Assembly: GCF_028435365.1 (NCBI RefSeq)
Contig: NZ_JAGTJJ010000092.1
Coordinates: 1-33,423 of the forward strand
Length of the DNA stretch: 33,423 bases
Source of the DNA: Polyangium jinanense
GTDB taxonomy: Bacteria > Myxococcota > Polyangia > Polyangiales > Polyangiaceae
Direction of reading: 5' to 3'
Below the pieces are notes generated by a model. The model saw only the letters and a list, made by a program, of their open reading frames with translations. It was not told the origin of the DNA and ran no database searches. The translations under genes were made by a program, and so were the position numbers. Of the stretch, positions 1 through 6,677 are shown one piece after another; the first letter of the stretch is position 1; each line of letters starts with the position of its first letter.

Positions 1-307
1 AGACGCCGTCCATGTGCGTGCTCTGCTGGGGCCGGCCGAGGGCATTCCACATCTCGTCGCGGACGCTGCCAATGAGGCCATCCGCGTCGTGATCAATGCC
101 GGCCACGGTGGCCCACGCGAGGGACTCGGCCTTCTTCGCAGCCTCGTGGAGCGCCTTCGCGTTGTCGAGTGCCGTGACACCCGCCTGCAGCCGGGCGACA
201 GCCGTCTCGGCGACCTCGCCCCCGCGCCCAATGGCGGTCTCGTATGCAGAATGGACGTCCTCGTCGATGCGCTCGATGGCCGCCGTCGCGGCGATGACTT
301 CTCCCAT
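1..307 (-). CDS. Hypothetical protein, 3' part cut off by the window edge
   Basis: A reading frame opens at an ATG (307-305 on the minus strand) and stays open to the window edge, giving 102 visible residues that start MGEVIAATAAIERIDEDV. A purine-rich GGGGG lies about eight bases before the ATG, which supports this start. The visible part is rich in Ala, Glu, Asp and His, has no signal peptide or membrane segment, and looks mostly helical. I do not recognise the family. The lipase gene lies upstream on the same strand, 172 bp away and behind a hairpin, so co-transcription is uncertain. The gene continues beyond base 1, so its true length and C-terminal domains are unknown. Confidence 0.6.
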   Translation of the reverse strand, partial: MGEVIAATAAIERIDEDVHSAYETAIGRGGEVAETAVARLQAGVTALDNAKALHEAAKKAESLAWATVAGIDHDADGLIGSVRDEMWNALGRPQQSTHMDGV

Positions 308-430
308 GGGAAATGCCCCCTTTATGTGTGTAAAGGCGTATGGGCGGCCACCATGCTACAAAGGTGAGGGAGATGTCAAGGGAGAAAGGGGCGGAAGCGG
401 AGGCGAGAGCGGGGGGCGAGAGCGGGAGCG

Positions 431-451
431 GGCGCCCCGGGACGGGGCGCC
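431..451 (-). terminator. GC-rich hairpin downstream of the lipase gene
   Basis: A perfect 8-bp inverted repeat, GGCGCCCC / GGGGCGCC, with a 5-nt loop sits about 29 bases after the lipase stop codon. There is no U-tract on the minus strand, so it may be a transcript-end stabiliser or pause site rather than a classical intrinsic terminator. Confidence 0.35.
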
Positions 452-479
452 ACCGCGTTCTTTTTCCAGCGTGTTGCCG

Positions 480-1682
480 CTACCGGGGCAATCGCTCGAG
501 GAGCCAGGTGCCGAGCTCTTCGGTCATCAGCGTGTGCCTCTCGTTCTGGCTGGCGCACATCCAATCGTCGAGGGCAAACTTGTCGGGGTCCAGGATGGTG
601 ATGTCGGCCGACAGGTCCGTCCACGGATCGGTGCCCACCGCGAGGGCGCTGCCGGTCGGGACGAAGCTGGTCGAGGGATACGGGCACTTGACCGCGCCGG
701 GAATCGCGGCGTTCAGGGCCTTGAACGCGAGCTCGAACGATTCGAGCGTTCCGCCGTGCGCCCCGTCGGCTTCGGGAAGCCCGCTCGTGCGCTGCTCCAG
801 GTTGTCGAGCCCGGGGCCGCCCCGGAACACCACCTTGTTATCGCCCGCGGCCTGGGAGAAGAGCGCGAAGCCGTCGAGTATGCCGCCGGCGACGCCGTGC
901 ACCGCTTCCTTGCCGGCCGGGACTCCGCTATTCCCCTTGCCAGCGCCGTTCGCGAGAGCGAGCAGACGCGGGCGCCGGGGCCAATCGCCGACCCTCTTCA
1001 ACTCCTCGAGGAACTTGGTGCGCTCCGGGTCCTCGCGCGGGGTGTCCCCGAGCTCGGCGATGTGGCGCCACAAAAGCTGCCGCGAAGCCGGGCTATTGAC
1101 CTGCGCGGAGAGCGGGGGCGCGAGCTCGCGCAGCGCGTGCGCCAGCGCCTGCAAGCCGATCGGCATCCAGGCGCCGTGGTGCGGGCTGTCGTAGGAGACG
1201 TAAACCGCCGTCTGGTGGTCCATGCCGTCATTCTCCATCCTGGCCAGGGTGTAGCGCGTGATAAGGCCTCCCATGCTGAAGCCGCCGACGGTCAGAGGGG
1301 CGGAGCCGAGCCGTTCGGCGATCGCCCGCTCGATGCAGCGGTGAGCGACGGCGGCGTTGTGCAGGATGGAGGCCGTGCAGTCGTCGTAGCCGAGGATCAC
1401 CAGGTCGTAGCCGCGGCGGCGCAGCTCGGTGGCGAACGCGTACTGGCCGTTCTCCAGCTCGTTCCAGAACCCGTTGAGGTCGGTCGGGCCCTGGTGAAAG
1501 CCGTCCGAGAGGATGACGGGTCGGGTCAGGCCAAACTTGGGGTTCGCGTAATACACGTAGGCATTGCCGCCGAGCCGGTTGGCGCCCGGGATCTCCCAGA
1601 CCGCGTCCGGCTTGGGGGCCGCGGGCACATCCTTCTTGACGCGCCCCATCAGATCCCAGCTCTCGATGGTGTTGTTGATCAT
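480..1682 (-). CDS. Lipase-like alpha/beta hydrolase
   Basis: This 400-residue protein is most likely a serine esterase or lipase. The nucleophile elbow GFSMGG places the catalytic Ser at residue 136. The following strand contains SYDSPHHGAWMPIG (about 163-176), a pattern common in secreted lipase-like hydrolases. The stretch LSDGFHQGPTDLNGFW (about 59-74) resembles the oxyanion-hole region. The catalytic Asp and His cannot be fixed by eye. No signal peptide is evident at the start MINNTIESWD, so a cytoplasmic location or non-classical export is possible. The start is well supported: GGGAGGAG lies eight bases before the ATG. The gene appears monocistronic, with a 340-bp upstream region. The substrate is unknown; phospholipid or triacylglycerol esters would be typical. 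Confidence 0.75.
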   Translation of the reverse strand: MINNTIESWDLMGRVKKDVPAAPKPDAVWEIPGANRLGGNAYVYYANPKFGLTRPVILSDGFHQGPTDLNGFWNELENGQYAFATELRRRGYDLVILGYDDCTASILHNAAVAHRCIERAIAERLGSAPLTVGGFSMGGLITRYTLARMENDGMDHQTAVYVSYDSPHHGAWMPIGLQALAHALRELAPPLSAQVNSPASRQLLWRHIAELGDTPREDPERTKFLEELKRVGDWPRRPRLLALANGAGKGNSGVPAGKEAVHGVAGGILDGFALFSQAAGDNKVVFRGGPGLDNLEQRTSGLPEADGAHGGTLESFELAFKALNAAIPGAVKCPYPSTSFVPTGSALAVGTDPWTDLSADITILDPDKFALDDWMCASQNERHTLMTEELGTWLLERLPR

Positions 1683-2022
1683 GGTGTGTCTCCTCCCGGC
1701 GACTTCGTCGCCTCTCTTGTCGTTACCCCGACCGCGTCACGGGTAAGCCGTATGCCCCCTCCGAGCTCGACCGAGAACGCGAGGATATGTTTTGGGAACG
1801 GAGACGTCTGTAGGACCTTGGTCCTATACGGGGATCACGGGCACGGGTAGGAGCGGAGGCGGGGGCGGCAAGAGAAATCTGATTGTGTACCGCTCCCGCG
1901 GCTCCCGCCGGATCCCGCCGCGCCGGTCACCGTCATGGGACGCTCGGTTCCCGGGCGCAGCGTGAGCCCCCTGGTTCGGTTTCCCTTGTCGCCCGGCCGA
2001 ACAACGTGGGATTCGATACTTC
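1683..2022. other. Divergent intergenic region, 340 bp
   Basis: This spacer separates the lipase gene from the divergent lipoprotein gene. I see no convincing gene in it. It holds the TAGGACC dyad described separately and a smaller inverted repeat, TTACCC / GGGTAA, with a 12-nt spacer at 1723-1746, close upstream of the lipase. Promoters for both genes should lie here, but no consensus boxes could be assigned with confidence. Confidence 0.5.
1811..1826. promoter_or_regulatory. Palindromic operator-like site TAGGACC-TT-GGTCCTA
   Basis: Two perfect 7-bp arms flank a 2-bp centre, about 130 bp upstream of the lipase start and 197 bp upstream of the lipoprotein start. A stem with a 2-nt loop is a poor RNA hairpin, so a site for a dimeric DNA-binding protein is more likely. 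Response regulators of the NarL/DosR type bind palindromes of this shape, but that link is inference. Confidence 0.35.
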
Positions 2023-2994
2023 ATGCGAGCATTGAGGAGACGCCGCTGGGCAATGCTGGGCGTGCTGGGGTTGGGCTTCGGTGGGGCATGGATGATGGGT
2101 GCGTGCGGGGCGCCTCTTGATCCGGGGCCTGTCGATTCGTGCCCTGCTCCCCCCGACACCTCGACCGACACGTCGACCGAATGTGCGGAGCCGATGCCCG
2201 AGCCGTGCATGCTTTACCGCATCCCGCTCGTGGGAAACCCGAAGGAGGACGTCGCGCTGCGCAGCAAGTACATCGCTGCGTTCGGCAGCGCTTGTTACAT
2301 GTCCGAGGCCGGCACGTTCGACTGCTTCTACGAGGCGTGGGAGGACGCGTGTGTCGACGCCGTGAAGATCGGCGAGGTGTCGGGGAATGCGCCGTACGAC
2401 AAGGGCTACACGTGCCAGCCCGTCGCCGGCACGGAGGACTACTCGCTCCAGGTCGGCTCGGATCCCGCCAACAAGATTCCGATCAAGTACGAGGACGCGC
2501 CGCTCCAGACGTCGCTCATCGAGATCAAGACCGTCCCGACGGAGGTGAACGGTCCGTACCGGAACTTGGTCGAGGTGACGACCATCAAGCCGGAGAAAGA
2601 CTTCTACTGCTCCAGCGGCCAGGTCGGCGACGACGGCAAGCCCCTCAGCCAGAGGAAGTGGATCCTCCAGGTCAACCGCAAGGCGCACGGCGGCGAGATT
2701 CACTCCGATCTCGCGGGCTTCACGTGGCCTTGTGTGGATGAGAAGTGCAAGCCAACGATCTGCACCGAGAAGCTCGTCCTCAAAGAGCCGTCAGACCCCC
2801 GCGTCTATGACCCGGACGAAGCGCAGGTGCACCACGTGGTGCCCAGGAAGGACCTGCGCGGTTGCCCGTGGGGCACGAACGCGTACAAGAACGCGGCCGT
2901 CATCTCGGCGAGGCTCAACCAACATCTCTTCAACAAGGTCCCGCCGGAAAAAGAGGTGGCGCAGATCAACAACGTTCCGCCGTACACGCCGTGA
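2023..2994 (+). CDS. Lipoprotein with C-terminal HNH-like nuclease motif (candidate SitA-type toxin)
   Basis: The 323-residue product starts with a basic segment (RALRRRR), a hydrophobic helix and the lipobox MGAC, giving lipidation at Cys28. A Pro/Thr/Cys-rich linker follows (about 29-65), then a Cys-containing central region. The C-terminus reads VHHVVPRKD (His270/His271), then YKNAA (Asn290) and LNQHLFNKVPP (Asn299, His301). That His...Asn...His spacing resembles the His-Me finger/HNH nucleases found at the ends of bacterial toxins and in DUF1524-like proteins. In Myxococcus, SitA proteins are lipoproteins with variable toxic C-termini, each followed by an immunity gene; the layout here matches. 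No clear Shine-Dalgarno precedes this ATG. A second ATG at residue 11 would remove the arginines of the signal, so the first start is preferred. The toxin role is inferred. Confidence 0.7.
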   Translation: MRALRRRRWAMLGVLGLGFGGAWMMGACGAPLDPGPVDSCPAPPDTSTDTSTECAEPMPEPCMLYRIPLVGNPKEDVALRSKYIAAFGSACYMSEAGTFDCFYEAWEDACVDAVKIGEVSGNAPYDKGYTCQPVAGTEDYSLQVGSDPANKIPIKYEDAPLQTSLIEIKTVPTEVNGPYRNLVEVTTIKPEKDFYCSSGQVGDDGKPLSQRKWILQVNRKAHGGEIHSDLAGFTWPCVDEKCKPTICTEKLVLKEPSDPRVYDPDEAQVHHVVPRKDLRGCPWGTNAYKNAAVISARLNQHLFNKVPPEKEVAQINNVPPYTP

Positions 2995-3060
2995 CGCGGC
3001 CGGCGGACCCAGGCGGCGAGCCCGTTGACGCTGAGACCGACAGGGTCTAGGCGAAACACC

Positions 3061-3855
3061 ATGAACGAACGGGTCACCGCCCGCTTCGGACGCCTGGTCT
3101 TCGACCGAGACGCCATCGTCCGCGCCGCGCTGCGCGCTTACCTGGAAGGCTGCCTCGAGGGGATCTCGCGCTTCGGCTTCCCGTCCATCGACGGTGTGGG
3201 TTGGACGGGCGATCTCCAGCGGGGCACCCTCCGCCACGACGACGGAGAAGGAAACTACGAGGTCGTGGCGTGGACCGAGGCGGGCGTCGTCGGGCTCGCG
3301 TGCGAGAGCGGGTGGGGGCCGATCCAGCAGCTCCGCCTCTCGGTCGACGCGGTGACCGGCGGCCCGGACGACGTGCGCGGGGCCGTGCCAGGGCTCCCCG
3401 CCGAGCTCGAGCCCGCGTTCGTGATGGCCGTCGGCAGGCTCGACGTGGGGCCGGAGCATGGGGAGAGGTGGGCGGGCGTGGGCTTCTGGCTTTACGGCGA
3501 TCGCGTGGGAGGCTTGCTCTTCGACAAGCCGAAGGCCTGCGGCGCCCGCCGGCTGGCCGCGTGGGGCTTGCTCCACAACGGGCGGCTCTTGCCGCTGTCT
3601 TGTGAGTCGTATCGTCCACGCCCCGGGGCGATCGTGACGGCGTTCGTCGACCCGAAAGCCGCCCCCGCCCACGCGATCATGGACGCGGTGACCGACCGCG
3701 CCCTGAAGGGCCCCACGGAGTTCACGCCCGCCGAGCTTGAGACGCTCCTTCTCCCGACGCCCAAACCGAAGCAATTGCTCGCCGTCCAGCGCGGGCTTCA
3801 GAAGGTCGGCATCACCTGGCCCGGCTCGCCCGAGATCCCCGAGGTGCCGACATAA
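3061..3855 (+). CDS. Unknown cytoplasmic protein, candidate immunity partner of the upstream lipoprotein
   Basis: The 264-residue protein begins MNERVTARFGRLVF, 66 bp after the lipoprotein gene on the same strand. It has no signal peptide, lipobox or membrane segment and is rich in Gly, Asp, Glu and aromatic residues, as many immunity proteins are. I do not recognise a domain. The first two thirds look like an alpha/beta fold with repeated short strands. The last 60 residues, after AHAIMDAVTDRAL, look helical and may be a separate unit. An in-frame ATG 12 codons upstream exists, but the resulting extension (TLRPTGSRRNT) looks like translated spacer. The 3' end overlaps the convergent sigma-factor gene by 44 bp. 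The immunity function rests only on position beside the nuclease-like lipoprotein. Confidence 0.65.
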   Translation: MNERVTARFGRLVFDRDAIVRAALRAYLEGCLEGISRFGFPSIDGVGWTGDLQRGTLRHDDGEGNYEVVAWTEAGVVGLACESGWGPIQQLRLSVDAVTGGPDDVRGAVPGLPAELEPAFVMAVGRLDVGPEHGERWAGVGFWLYGDRVGGLLFDKPKACGARRLAAWGLLHNGRLLPLSCESYRPRPGAIVTAFVDPKAAPAHAIMDAVTDRALKGPTEFTPAELETLLLPTPKPKQLLAVQRGLQKVGITWPGSPEIPEVPT

Positions 3856-4414
3856 CGGGCCAACCCTTTTTTGCGGTGACTCGTCTCCCCATTTCCAAAC
3901 GCTCCCGGGCGAGGCGCAGGCGACCGTGAACGGTCTTCGTCTTCAGCCCGAGCGATTCGGCGATCTCCTGGATCGAACGCCCCTCCAGGTACGGAATCAT
4001 CACGGCTCGAACGCGCGCCCCCACCTTCTCGAGGAATCGCTTGAGCCGGAACACGCCGTACGTCGCCTGCAGGAGGGTCTCCGGCGAGGTTGCATCTTCC
4101 TGCTCGGGAACATCCTCAGCCAATCCTGCGAAGACCTCCCGTTCGTGACGGGCCAGCTTTCGATGATTCCGCGCATGGTTGAGCCCGATCACCACGAGCC
4201 ACGGACGCGCCTGCTCCGGCGTCACCAGACGCGAAAGGTTGCGCCAGGCCGCGATGAAGACGTCTTGCACGATGTCATCCACGTCGCGGGGATGAATGAA
4301 CTGACCAAGAAGGAGGCGGCGCAGGAAATCGCGGTGTTCGAGGTACAGGCGGCCGAGCAAGGCGTGCGACGCGGAAAAGTTTGCCGGCGGAGAATGCAGG
4401 TGTAGCGTTGTCAT
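3812..4414 (-). CDS. ECF-type RNA polymerase sigma factor (sigma-70 family)
   Basis: The 200-residue protein has the two-domain layout of extracytoplasmic-function sigma factors. Sigma region 2 spans about 27-90 and includes HPRDVDDIVQDVFIAAWRNL and the aromatic-rich PWLVVIGLNHARNHRK segment. An acidic linker (EDVPEQEDATSPE) follows. Region 4 (about 118-175) has the helix-turn-helix GRSIQEIAESLGLKTKTVHGRL, which would read the -35 element. The start at MTTLHLH is chosen because GGAG lies about 11 bases upstream. The frame remains open for 36 further codons to 4522, but that extension resembles non-coding sequence. No anti-sigma gene is adjacent, so its control is not visible. Its tail overlaps the convergent candidate immunity gene. 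Confidence 0.85.
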   Translation of the reverse strand: MTTLHLHSPPANFSASHALLGRLYLEHRDFLRRLLLGQFIHPRDVDDIVQDVFIAAWRNLSRLVTPEQARPWLVVIGLNHARNHRKLARHEREVFAGLAEDVPEQEDATSPETLLQATYGVFRLKRFLEKVGARVRAVMIPYLEGRSIQEIAESLGLKTKTVHGRLRLARERLEMGRRVTAKKGWPVMSAPRGSRASRAR

Positions 4415-4846
4415 AGCTCGTGAACTCCAGTAGCGTTGGGTTTGCGGGTCAGACGCCGGTCGGTGGTGAACGCGCCGGCTGGCGTCGCTTGCTTTTGTCT
4501 CACGAATCCGGGGAAAACTCAACCGCTAAAAGTGAGATTGGTTCGTCGGCGGAGAAGGCACGATCCGCCGGGAATGGTGCGAGGGGGGTTGGAATGGGGG
4601 CCGTGATCCTGCTGCCTTGGCTGGCAAGGTCGTCGCTGGTCTTGACTCGGCCTGTTCGATGAACTGCGCATCGCGCAGTTCATCGACCCCGGGTCCAGCG
4701 CTTGCGCTGGTCCGGGTCCAGGGGCGGACAGCCCCTGGTGGGGCCTGGGGCAACGCCCCAGCGCGGCGCCTCCCAGATGAGAGACCCACGCCGGGGGTGA
4801 GCTGGGACTCTTTGAGAACGGCGACCGACGGGGGTAACATCGCCGC
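4415..4846. other. Intergenic region of 432 bp without a credible gene
   Basis: The region lies between the divergent sigma-factor and dienelactone hydrolase genes. Its middle carries the four-hairpin block annotated separately. The part next to the sigma gene holds an inverted GACGCC / GGCGTC pair near 4453-4487 and should contain that gene's promoter, which I could not assign. Short open frames here have no ribosome-binding sites or recognisable products. Confidence 0.5.
4657..4761. repeat. Block of four consecutive perfect hairpins (likely dispersed palindromic repeat)
   Basis: Four perfect inverted repeats follow one another. The first is CGATGAACTGCGC / GCGCAGTTCATCG with a 3-nt loop (4657-4685). 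The second is CCAGCGC / GCGCTGG with a TT loop (4695-4710). The third is CCAGGGGC / GCCCCTGG with a 5-nt loop (4718-4738). The fourth is CTGGGGC / GCCCCAG with a 3-nt loop (4745-4761). There is no T-run. The clustering of unlike palindromes resembles composite REP- or MITE-like intergenic elements rather than one terminator. Copy number in the genome cannot be judged from this window. Confidence 0.7.
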
Positions 4847-5557
4847 ATGCCCACCCGCATCGAGCTCCAGACCGAGGACGGCGCTGCGCCTGCGTTCGTG
4901 TTCGGCGCGGAGAACGCGCCCCGCGTGCTGTTCCTGATCGACGGCATCGGCATGCGCCCGGCGATGCATGCGCTCGCCGAACGCCTGTCGTCCGAGGGCT
5001 TCTACGTGCTGATGCCTGACCTGTTCCACCGCCTCGGCGCGTACACCGCGCCTGATCCGCGCGTGCTGTTCAGCGATCCCGAGGTCCGCGCGGCGTGGTT
5101 TGCCCGCCTCAAGGGCACCACCGCCGACACGCTGCTGCGCGACATCGGCGCGTACCTCGAACACCTCGGCTCGGGCCAGGTCGGCGTCACCGGCTACTGC
5201 ATGGGGGGGCGGCTCGCGCTGTCGGCTGCGGCGAGCTACCCTGATCGCGTAACCGCCGCTGCTGCGTACCACCCGGGCGGCCTCGTCACCGACGCAGCCG
5301 ACAGCCCGCACCTCGCGTACGACCGCATCAAGGCCGAGGTCTACATCGGCGCGGCCACCGATGACCCGAGCTTCACCGACGCGCAGCGAACGACCGTCGC
5401 TGACGTGCTCGCCCGCGCCCATGTCCGCCACACGATCGAGGTCTACCCGGCACGGCATGGCTGGGTCCCCGCGGACACGCCTGTCCATGATGAGGCGTGC
5501 GCTGCGCGCCATTGGGAGACGCTCGTCGCGCTGTTCCGTCGGGCGCTCAGCAAGTGA
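4847..5557 (+). CDS. Dienelactone hydrolase family protein
   Basis: The 236-residue protein is a single-domain alpha/beta hydrolase of the dienelactone hydrolase (DLH) family, close to the usual length of about 230-240 residues. The nucleophile elbow is GYCMGG, with Cys118 as nucleophile; this Cys in place of Ser is the family hallmark. The triad is completed by Asp172 or Asp173 in GAATDDPSF and His204 in PARHGW. The strand VLFLIDGIGMRP holds the oxyanion region and MPDLFHR is the typical DLH segment. DLHs open lactones such as dienelactone in chlorocatechol breakdown, but many family members act on other esters, and no catabolic genes are adjacent. No signal peptide is seen, so it should be cytoplasmic. 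Leucine codons include more CTG than in neighbouring genes, a weak hint of separate origin. The start has only a distant GGGGG upstream. Confidence 0.85.
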   Translation: MPTRIELQTEDGAAPAFVFGAENAPRVLFLIDGIGMRPAMHALAERLSSEGFYVLMPDLFHRLGAYTAPDPRVLFSDPEVRAAWFARLKGTTADTLLRDIGAYLEHLGSGQVGVTGYCMGGRLALSAAASYPDRVTAAAAYHPGGLVTDAADSPHLAYDRIKAEVYIGAATDDPSFTDAQRTTVADVLARAHVRHTIEVYPARHGWVPADTPVHDEACAARHWETLVALFRRALSK

Positions 5558-5585
5558 CCCTATTCGCCCCCTGGAGGTAAGGCCC

Positions 5586-6677
5586 TTGGCAGCTCTCGAC
5601 CCCAAGCTGAACGCGGAGTGGATCGAAAAACTCGAGAAACCCTCCGCTGACATGGCCCTTCGCGAGGCCTATTTCGCCGCGCTCGAAGCCGCCGGAGACG
5701 TTCGCGCAGACCTCGTGCGGCTCGAAGCCAGGGTCTCCGCGCTCGAGCTCGGGGCGCTCGGGCGGGCTGCATTGAAGACCCGTCGAAACGCGCTCCGCCA
5801 GACGATCGGCCTGGCTTGGTGCGACCGCTTTGGCTTCGGGTCCCGGCCCGGAGTCGACCGGCCGCTACCTTGGCCCGAGGACACTGCGACCCGCTGGCTC
5901 TCGCTCTACGAATACATCGAAGAGTGCCGGGGGGTCTGGCTGCCCGAGCGCGAAAAGCCGCCGTTCGCGACCCATGGCTCCAGCGTGACCGCCTGGGAGC
6001 GTCTGATCGGGGCTGTCCGGGACTCTCCCGAGGACTATGCAGCGCTCTTCCGCGACGCCATCTCGCTCAAGCCCGTCCCGGGCTCTCCGACGCTCTATTC
6101 GCTGCTGGTCCAGGGCGAGGCTGACTTTCACTGGGCGGTGGCCCAAGAGCAGCGGCGCGACGAGGATCCTCCCGTGCATGGGCTCATTCTGGACTACGAG
6201 AAAAACGAGTTCGTCCCCGTGCGTCCGGGTGGGTTCGGTCCCTATGGTTGTTTTGCTCGGGTGACCGATTTCGTTCGAGGGATGCTCGAGTCCTACGACC
6301 AGTTGATCCGGAGCGACCGCTTCATCCTCAAGGGATCGAGAGCGCCCGCAAAGGCCTACCTGGGCTTCAGCGAACCGCTCGGGCGCAGGCCCACCTCCAT
6401 CGAGCTCGGGACGGCCCGCCATCGTGCCCTCGGCGAAATCCTCGACGTGCTCTCGGACCTCATGGGGATCGAGCCGTCCGAAATCAAAGCCACCCAGACG
6501 CTCGGCTCGCTCTCCCTCGACGCAGACGACTGGGCGGACCTTCGGGCCATCCTGGAAGACGGCTGGGTCGTGACCCTCGACGCCGCGGTGCCGTTCGAGG
6601 AGCTGACGATCGATGCGCTCACCAAGGCCATGACGCCCGCTGCCAAGGACGAAAGAGGCCCCAACAGCCGCAAGTGA
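5586..6677 (+). CDS. SUKH-like protein with degenerate acyl-carrier-like C-terminus
   Basis: The start is a TTG: GGAGG lies eight bases upstream, and no better in-frame codon is close. The 363-residue product has three parts. The N-terminal helix pair (about 20-60, AYFAALEAAGDVRADLVRLE) resembles the short leader repeat found in many myxobacterial proteins. The centre (about 105-245) contains DEDPPVHGLILDYE and FARVTDFVRGML, reminiscent of SMI1/KNR4 (SUKH) domains, which often act as immunity or scaffold modules. The C-terminus (about 279-349) follows an acyl-carrier pattern (DLMGIEPSEIKATQTLGSL, LDADDWADL), but the expected phosphopantetheine-accepting Ser is replaced by Ala or Asp. It lies 28 bp behind the dienelactone hydrolase gene. 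Its stop codon abuts the stop of the convergent kinase gene. Both domain calls are tentative. Confidence 0.65.
   Translation: MAALDPKLNAEWIEKLEKPSADMALREAYFAALEAAGDVRADLVRLEARVSALELGALGRAALKTRRNALRQTIGLAWCDRFGFGSRPGVDRPLPWPEDTATRWLSLYEYIEECRGVWLPEREKPPFATHGSSVTAWERLIGAVRDSPEDYAALFRDAISLKPVPGSPTLYSLLVQGEADFHWAVAQEQRRDEDPPVHGLILDYEKNEFVPVRPGGFGPYGCFARVTDFVRGMLESYDQLIRSDRFILKGSRAPAKAYLGFSEPLGRRPTSIELGTARHRALGEILDVLSDLMGIEPSEIKATQTLGSLSLDADDWADLRAILEDGWVVTLDAAVPFEELTIDALTKAMTPAAKDERGPNSRK

Noticed and set aside
96..1850. A 584-codon open frame on the plus strand opposite the lipase gene
   Set aside because: It is antisense to a well-supported lipase, its composition is Arg/Gly-rich as expected for a shadow frame of GC-rich DNA, and it has no recognisable motif.
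4415..4522. N-terminal extension of the sigma factor to an ATG at 4522
   Set aside because: The added 36 residues resemble non-coding sequence and the downstream ATG has GGAG at a usable distance.
4526..5653. A 375-codon minus-strand frame across the dienelactone hydrolase gene
   Set aside because: The sense strand carries clear DLH motifs; the antisense product is low-complexity and runs through the hairpin block.
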